Of a stretch of DNA of 64,000 nucleotides, positions 57,334 to 64,000 are shown piece after piece; the first letter of the stretch is position 1, and each line of letters begins with the position of its first letter. Origin of the DNA: Colletotrichum lupini (lineage: Eukaryota > Ascomycota > Sordariomycetes > Glomerellales > Glomerellaceae); contig NC_064672.1 in NCBI RefSeq assembly GCF_023278565.1, positions 6,696,001 to 6,760,000 on the forward strand. The letters run 5' to 3'. Position numbers and translations under genes: made by a program. Below the pieces are notes generated by a model. That model ran no database searches. It was not told the origin of the DNA and saw only the letters and a list, made by a program, of their open reading frames with translations.

Positions 57334-58674
57334 GATTTCTGGCTGCGATACTGCATGTACCGCTGAGCAGAGTTCAAGAAAAAATGCAGAAGCTATTCTC
57401 GGGAGTTTTGGCCCCAAGACGTTCCAGAAGCTCTGGCCAGGTTTCGGAGAGGAGTCCGAAAGGATTGTTCGTACTTCAGTAGCGTACTGCTAAACTTTGG
57501 GCGACGAGGGGTCGACAGGCGAAAGATGGGAACACCAGCTCCCTGGAACGGCGTTGAACGGCCTTTTTCTCTTGGATCGAGCAAACTAGTCGAGTGCCGA
57601 CAGGTCGTATGGTATGATTATTCGGTAAACGCCGTGGCAACGCTGCTGGCCGGGTCGGAGCTAGAAGAAAGTGCGGGAGCTAAAGTCCCTGCGGCGCCTG
57701 GATTGAGGAGCAATAGTGTTAACTAAACGATTCAACAACACGTCGAACTTTGTGAGAGCCTGGTGACTTGTGACTGTGTGAATAAAACCACATTGGCAAT
57801 GATTGGCGACTTGACAGGGAGCATTCAAATTGATATCAACAACTGCACAGCCAATCCAATTAGATAAGTTCATCCCCCAGTCGCCGTCACTATCAAAGAT
57901 ACATCCTCCCTTAACGGAGCACTCTCGTCCCGGGTGCCCCACGGGCCCTCCACCCACCGCGCGGTCTTGGGTCCGGTCCCGGCAGCTGATAACGTGCTAG
58001 TCTGTGTCGCTCTACGACCCCGCTCTCGTCATTTCGCAGTGTGCCGCAGGCATGGACACCCTTGCCCGGATTGTCCCGGATAACGATCCAGGGCTGTGGT
58101 TGGCAAGCTACTGCAAGTCCCATCAGAGCCGGTGACTGTCAACCTACCTCAGCCTCATACGGGTTACGCTAAAGGGGGGTTCGAGGAAGAATCCTATCTC
58201 AAAGGGATTCTTGGTCATGCGCCGTAGGGACGAATGGACTGGAAACCCCCGTCAGAAGTATCTACCCCGGATCTTGAGCTTGCACAGACGACGACCCTGC
58301 CGATTGGGACTCTTTGGTCAGCAAGCGAGGCATGCTCGAGGCAGGGTAGGGTAGGGGTTGAGCCAGACCGGACGTCTCTCTTTCGCATCTTGGCTCTGAT
58401 AACGTCCAGCTGATGCATAACGAGCCAACAAATATGCAAACAGGTTGACATATAGATACCGATTGGGCAACTCCCTGTCCGATGATATATCGCAGGACCC
58501 ATCGACAAGACACACGACTCCTTTGGTTCATCTAATTACTCACTTGTCGCCAAAGGTTTCATCTGCTCACTACCTATACAACGCGGTCGAGTTCTCGTGC
58601 CAACCATACAGACGGTGCCGATTTGCCGGATCATTACTCGGACTCAAGAAGGACAACGCGTCGTCCTCTGTAAG
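57334..58674. promoter_or_regulatory. divergent promoter region, fructosyl-amine oxidase / sugar transporter
   Basis: 1.3 kb between two divergently transcribed start codons. Open frames are short and unconvincing. Co-regulation of the two genes is possible, but no shared operator was identified. Confidence 0.4.
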
Positions 58675-60518
58675 ATGGGTGTCAAGCAAGTCTTCACGGA
58701 GTCGACCTTCGCCAAGTACATCACGGCAATCAGGGAGTCGCCTCGAGAACTCATCTCGAACCGAAAGCTCTTGCTCACCGCTGCCCTCTATGCCACGAGT
58801 GGCATCCCCATCAGTAAGAAGACTCCGTTCACCATCATTGGCATTTCCAAGATGCACCGGCTGACCGGTCAACGTAGCATGGGATCAAGGCTCCTCCTCA
58901 GTGGTGCCGTCCCTTCCCGGTTTCCAGAAGGACTTTGGAATCACATCGGCCACGAACCCTACTCAAGTCTCCAACTTCATCTCTTTCGTCTACATCGGAG
59001 CTGGCATCGGCGCCGGCTTGTCATTCTTCCTCAATGATCGCATCGGGAGAATGTGGTCCTATCGCCTCTACATGATCATTTGGATCATCGGACAAATCAT
59101 CGCGACCGTGTCGATGGGTAACATCGGTGCACTCTACTTTGCTCGCATCATCTCCGGCATGGGTATTGGTGCCCTCACAGTCACTGGACCTGTCAGTATC
59201 GTCGAGATTGCCCCTACAGAGATTCGTGGTCTCCTGGCGGTCTGGTTCAGCGTTGCCATGCTGCTTTCCTTGACTGTGTCGGTCTTCATCGTCTACGCCT
59301 GCTTCATCCATGTCGCTGTCGGGAGGCTTCAGTATCAGATCGTCTTCTTCTCTCCAACTATCGTTATGGCCATCCTCATCGCGGCAAGCTTCCTGCTCTA
59401 TGAAAGTCCACGCTGGTTGTTCATTGCCAGACGGGACGATGAGGCGATCCAAAATCTGACGGCTCTCCGAGGGCTGTCGGTCGATCACCCCCGGGTGGCA
59501 ACCGAGATCGAAGACATCAAGGACCAGATCTCCAAAGAGGAAGAGAAGTTTGGACGCAACCCCGGCTTCGTCGTGCTGGTGAAGGATGCCTTCTTGGTCC
59601 CCTCAAACCTGCGTCGTGTGCAACAGGCCGTTCTGTCGTACGCTCTCGCTCAACTTTCCGGAGCAAACAGCGTCACGTCTTACCTCGTCCCCATCCTGAG
59701 CATGCTGGGACTAGGTGGTGGCACTGCCCGTAGTTTGTTCCTCAGCGGCATGTACAGCATGGCCAAATTCTTCTTCACTCTGATTGCCAGTTTTTTCTTC
59801 ATCGATGCCCTTGGTCGCCGTCGCAGTCTGTTCACGGGTATCACTATCCAGATGATTTCTGATCTGTACATTGGTGTCTTCATCAAGTATCGCCAGGAGG
59901 GTAATGTTGCACCGGGATCTAGCGAAGCTGCTATCGCCGCAGTTTTCATTCACGGATTCGGATACGCTGTCGGTGAGTAAACCAAAGAGATGTGACAGGT
60001 CGAATAAAGCAACATGCTAATACTTGTGCAGGCCTCCTCGTTCTACCTTATGTCTTCGGTGCAGAGCTGTGGCCCAACCATCTCCGCTCCTTCGGCAGCG
60101 CCTTCTCACAGTTTTTCCACTGGCTCTTTTTCTTCGGCGTCAACAAGGGTATGACTTCGCTGCTCAGCCAGACTCATAACTGGGGTGCCTTCATCTTCTT
60201 TGCGGGATGGTGTTTTCTGTCGTTAATCTACGTCTACTGCGTTGTTCCTGAAACATCTCTCCAGAGCTTGGAGCAACTAGACGAGCTTTTCAAGGGACCA
60301 TGGTGGAACGTCAGTCGCAGGGCTAAGCAACTGAAGCAACAAGCTCGGGAGCAAGAAGCAATCATCGACGCTCAAGAGTCAGTGTCAGTACCCTCAAGTC
60401 GTAAATCTTGAGCGCAAAGCCAGAGGCTAACATGCATATATGTAGAAGCGATCAAAACAGCGAGCCCGAATCTAGCATTGAGAAGAATGGCGCACGTGCG
60501 GTCAGCCAAAAGGTCTAA
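58675..60518 (+). CDS. MFS sugar transporter (hexose/quinate-type, SP family)
   Basis: Four exons (58675-58813, 58878-59972, 60032-60377, 60446-60518) give about 550 aa. Sugar-porter signatures are present: WDQGS after TM1, DRIGRMW (loop 2-3), ESPRWLFIARR (loop 6), FFIDALGRRRSL (loop 8-9), GAELWPNHLRSFGSAFSQ, and PETSLQSLEQLDELF after TM12. It imports a sugar or related polyol across the plasma membrane; specificity cannot be read. The last intron (68 nt, branch GCTAAC, TAG acceptor) adds a 24-residue acidic/polar tail ending SQKV. If retained, translation stops at 60411 after SSRKS. Exon 1 starts at the first ATG before a typical amphipathic leader. Divergent from the fructosyl-amine oxidase gene, 1.3 kb apart. 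Confidence 0.9.
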
Positions 60519-61165
60519 TCAGATGCGTTGATACTGCCACGCTTGGAGGAACAATCATACCAGGCGCGAGGAAGCCATCGTCAAATTGCTTCGTTTAGAG
60601 GGGTGAAAGCTTTTCATAGTTACTATATCTTACGTTAGTAGGCTTGAATTGATAACTCAATGTTTGAGCCGTGGTCTGTACTCCTAGAAGAAGCCGGGTA
60701 GCATTTATGAATCGAGACTGTGTTCGGTTCAACTCGTGTCTTCAACCCGTCGGAAATGTGTGCATTCTCTAGGGCAGTGCGGTCTGCATGATTGCAGTCA
60801 GCTTGCTCGTGTATTATTCCTCTAAGTTAGGACCTTGTGCATGCCAGTGTAGACAGGAAGAAAGATGAATCAGTCTTATTGAGATTGCTGGTCAGGAGAC
60901 AATGTACTATAGCAAGTGTGTTCTGTTCTATTTGAGCTCACGTTCACGCAGCTTGTCGAGCGAAGATATTGGACTCTTTCTGCTGTCATCTTATGAAGTT
61001 GTGATGTAAGTTTGTGACATTAGATCTGTTTGAAGCATTCTTGAGTCGCTGCAGATGTCTGCGGAGCGCTCTCGAAAGTCTACGGCGCTGACGCTCTACG
61101 CTATTCATGATTTCCTTCAGATCCTAGCTAACCTCTAACTAGGAATTTTTGTTAGGTTTGTTAGC
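60519..61165. other. 3' intergenic region between convergent genes
   Basis: 647 bp between the sugar transporter (+) and the D-2-hydroxyacid dehydrogenase (-) stops. No gene supported. Confidence 0.5.
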
Positions 61166-62298
61166 TCACTTCGCCAAAGCCTTTGCCTTTCTATCATGGA
61201 TGTCGATAACAGGAGAATTAGGCTTCCCACTCTTGAATAAAGCCCGAATATTCTCAAAACACTCCCTCTCAGCCTTCTGAAAAGCCATGTCTGTGAGGCC
61301 ACCAAGATGAGGTTGCGCAATCACGTTATCGTGTTGAACCAAGGCCATGTCTGGCTTGGGCTCGTCGCAGAAAACATCGAGGCCAGCGCGCGCCACCTTG
61401 CCAGAGTCCAGAGCGTCCTTGAGCGCCGCCTCGTTGATGACGGGCCCGCGAGCAGTATTGACGATGAATACGCCGTCCTTCATTGCGGCAAACTCTGCGG
61501 GTCCGATCAGACCAGTCGTCTGGTCGTTGAGCGGGCAGTTGAGTGACACGATATCGGACTTGCCGAGAAGGTCCTCCAGTGTTGGGGAGTATATCGCGTT
61601 GTACTTTGCTTCATCTTCCGCGGGAAGCTGGTGGCGGTTGTGGTATCTGATCTTGAGGTTGAAGACGGCTGCTTTCTTTGCGAGGTACTGCGCGATTACT
61701 CAGATTAGCTTGGCAATTCTGCAATGCGGTCTTGATGCGATGGGCCAGAACATACTTTGCCAATAGCCCCCATCCCGACAATACCCATAGTCAAGCCGGA
61801 CGGATCTCTCCCAGGAACAAGCCCTGGGACCGCTCTCCAGGTGCCGGCCTTGGCGCTCTTCTCTGCATTGCTCGTATTGCGCAGAACAGCCAACGTCAAA
61901 AACAGAGCCATATCCGCCGTTGCCTCGGCCACGGCGTCGACTGTATTGCAGAACCAGATGCCCTCCGAGGCCATCCACTCCACGTCGAACTCGTTGTACC
62001 CGGCACTAGCGGACGTGATAATTTTGCAGTTGGGTGCTAGAGCGCTCAAGAGACCCTTGTCGAACGGCTCGTACGGCGGTGTGCCCATGCGGATGATGAA
62101 GGCATCGATGGGGCCGTTCTTCTCGATCTCCTCTGGCAGCATGGCTATCGTTTCCTTGCGGTCTGTTGCTTCGAGAACGGAATAGTCGAACTCGGTCTTG
62201 AAGTCGGCGAGGTAGTCGTCGCCGACATATTTTGGAGTGCCGAGTGCCACGACTCGGGGCTTCCTTGAGCCCAAGTCATCTGTCCGAGCTGGTGCCAT
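61166..62298 (-). CDS. D-2-hydroxyacid dehydrogenase (glyoxylate/hydroxypyruvate reductase-like)
   Basis: NAD(P)-dependent reductase that interconverts 2-keto acids and D-2-hydroxy acids. Two exons (62298-61756 and 61687-61166) around a 68-nt intron with a GCTAAT branch give 354 aa. The cofactor motif GMGAIG is at residues 175-180 and is completed across the splice as GKYLAKKAAVFNLKIRYHNR. Catalytic residues of the family are in place: Arg in VNTARGPVINEAAL, Glu in FCDEPKPD, His in AQPHLGGLTD. Length is normal for the family. The ATG at 62298 opens the MAPARTDDL start; an upstream frame extension uses a non-ATG codon. Divergent from the racemase-like gene, 748 bp away, suggesting shared control and perhaps a shared pathway of hydroxy- or amino-acid turnover (inference). 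Confidence 0.92.
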
Positions 62299-63046
62299 GA
62301 TTCTGTGCAAAATATCTTCTTCTCAACGACAGAGCAAGGGTTGTGGTATGATAGCAGGCTGTTGGATATAATTCAATAGTAATCGCGGGGTATATGGATG
62401 TCGGGAGAAAGAAATACGCAGGGTGTCAGACAAGCAGCCGACTGAAAAAGACATGTCATTTAGCCGCAACATCGCCGGCTGCTTTTGAAATAACATTGAA
62501 AAGGTGCCCGAATCATCCCACAATTACCGGAATTGTTGCCCGTCAGTGACAAACAGAAATACATCAGCTATCACATTCCGCCGACAAATCAACTCAACTC
62601 TTACGCCCGGCTTTTTTCCGGTGCGGATCCGAATCACGGAGGGGCTTCTACAGTGGTCGGATTCTCCCGAACCGCAGGGGACCCCACTCGGGAGGACCCG
62701 AATCCGGGGAGACCTTGGCTTTTTTGTCTCGACAACTTTCTCTCCTTCAAGTTGATCAGTTTACGTACGAACTGCGGGGTAACCACAAACCACTTCCAAT
62801 TGGGTGATTGTGCGGCTAATCGTTTGGAGAGCATATCAGAAAACCCCCCATGGGTGAACCAACTGTTATCGATGATGTCCATGTAGTTGCTGATGGTTTC
62901 GATAAGCATCGGTAACTCAAGAGCCTTTCTTCGGCAGTCTCAGACGCGGCGTCTGCTTAAAGAAAGACGCTTTTGTCACTAGAACAAGAATATCCGAAGA
63001 GCTCGTCAACCACGTGAACTTCCGAGTACTGAGATTATACTTCAAC
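62299..63046. promoter_or_regulatory. divergent promoter region, dehydrogenase / racemase-like
   Basis: 748 bp between two divergent start codons. Contains GC-rich CGGATC, CGGATT and CGGAGG triplets around 62620-62700, of the sort bound by Zn2Cys6 regulators; this is suggestive only. Confidence 0.4.
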
Positions 63047-63860
63047 ATGGCTCAAGCTACACAAAGTCTGTCACCGCTTGGTTTCATTGCCATAGAGGTG
63101 AATATACACCGACCACCGGGTGATCCCTACAACAAGCGCACCTGGCCGTTTCCTCTCATCCGTGAAATGGCAGAAGGGTCAAAAGTTTCGCAGGTCGTCA
63201 CGTCTTCTAGCTATGACTCTACATTCATAGACCGTTTTGTGGATGCGGGACTGCGTTTAGCGGCTAGAGGTTGCGTGGGCATCATCACTAGTTGCGGGTT
63301 CCTTGCACTAGCCCAAGCCGAGTGAGTATAATGCCGAACATCATTTGCCATTAACTCAACTCCAAGGAGAAACCCAAAGTCTGATTTGTGAATATGTTAG
63401 ACTCACCGCAAGGTTGCCCATCCCGATCGCCACGTCGTCGCTAGCCCAACTGCCCTCAATACTACCTCTGCTTCCGCCTGGCAAGAGTGTGGGAGTTCTC
63501 ACTTATGATGAGTCAAGACTAGGCTCCCAGCACCTTGCAAGCTTTGTGCCCGAACAGGCACTTTCCAAGGTAGTTATCCGCGGAGTGCCTCCCGACGGTC
63601 ATTTGAGGGGCACAATTGGAAGGGGCGCCCCTTATGTCCATGCAGACATTGAGGCAGAGCTCGTCGCCGTTGCCAAAAGCTTTGTTGCTAGTCGGCCTGA
63701 CATCAGGATTCTAGTACTTGAATGCACCAATATGCCCCCTTTCTCGGAGGCAATATTCAGAGCACTAGATGGCAAGATTCCTGTTTATGATGTGTACACC
63801 ATGGGCCAGTGGTTTTACTCTGGGTTAGTGAGACCAACGCCAGTTTATTGGCATGGTTAG
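63047..63860 (+). CDS. Asp/Glu racemase-superfamily protein
   Basis: Two exons (63047-63321 and 63401-63860), 79-nt intron, 244 aa. The cofactor-independent racemase fold uses two cysteines as acid/base pair. Both are present: Cys83 in IITSCGFLALAQ and Cys200 in VLECTNMPPF. GVLTYDESRL and the substrate-loop region between them fit the aspartate/glutamate-hydantoin racemase and maleate isomerase superfamily. The N-terminus (SPLGFIAIEVNIHRPPGDPYN) resembles that of many uncharacterised fungal members. The true substrate is unknown; it may racemise an amino acid or hydantoin, or isomerise a dicarboxylate. The start ATG has CAAC before it; an upstream in-frame ATG at 63014 is less likely. It faces the D-2-hydroxyacid dehydrogenase gene. 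Confidence 0.85.
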
Positions 63861-64000
63861 CAACATCTGCAATGATGTCAGAGTCGAAGCCTTTATGATG
63901 ACTATATGAACGCAATTGGATCACAGTCGAGTCCGTTTCAGCTTGGCATCTCTTTGTTTACCCTAGTTTAAATGATTAGTTCTCCAGTAATCACCACACT
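63861..64000. other. 3' flank at window end
   Basis: 140 bp after the racemase-like stop, presumably 3' UTR. Nothing else seen. Confidence 0.4.

Overview
This is a filamentous ascomycete genome window (Pezizomycotina, most likely Sordariomycetes). Coding islands have GC-balanced codon use, short 56-85 nt introns with GT..AG ends and GCTAAC-type branch sites, and families typical of moulds: a Dal5-type MFS permease, a CFEM/PTH11-like receptor, a fructosyl-amine oxidase and an Hsp70-like ATPase. Between them lie AT-rich blocks that keep CpG but have almost lost CpA/TpG and carry stops in all frames. That is the signature of repeat-induced point mutation (RIP).

Layout. 1-3684: gene-less, with an AT-rich insertion at 1641-2480 inside a 14-bp duplication. 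3685-8332: MFS permease (+), then an Hsp70-like gene (-). 8333-11892: no gene seen. 11893-24897: RIP-mutated Ty1/Copia elements, a full-length copy A (+) abutting a 3'-less copy B (-). 24903-33546: SDR-like protein, PPSY protein, flotillin, cytochrome P450. 33547-35840: no gene seen. 35841-41395: RIP-mutated LINE (Tad/I-like, - strand) abutting a second, truncated Hsp70-like gene (to 42552). 43462-44230: small finger-like protein of unknown function. 44408-52196: full-length Copia copy C (-) and a 3' Copia fragment D (+). 52781-53407: 627-bp foldback/MITE element. 53541-63860: CFEM receptor, fructosyl-amine oxidase, sugar transporter, D-2-hydroxyacid dehydrogenase and Asp/Glu racemase-like enzyme.

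The main discovery is structural. The 5-bp target-site duplications (TSDs) of the Copia copies do not match across each element; they match between elements. GCATT left of A pairs with AATGC left of C. ATAAC right of A pairs with GTTAT right of C. AATCT right of B pairs with AGATT right of D. B and D share an extra 3 bp in their LTRs that A and C lack. So A and C recombined as inverted repeats and flipped the whole 18.9-44.4 kb interval, splitting one older Copia element into B and D. Undoing the inversion gives: left flank - A - reversed interval - [B + nested C + D] - right flank. Each element then has a perfect TSD. The alternative is an assembly flip across the ~7-kb inverted repeats, which long reads would settle.

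The genes do not form an evident secondary-metabolite cluster (no PKS, NRPS or terpene cyclase seen). The right end has a nutrient-use flavour: a sugar transporter, a probably peroxisomal fructosyl-amine oxidase, and a divergently transcribed dehydrogenase/racemase pair. Exon boundaries were set by reading frame, splice consensus and family motifs, not by transcript data.
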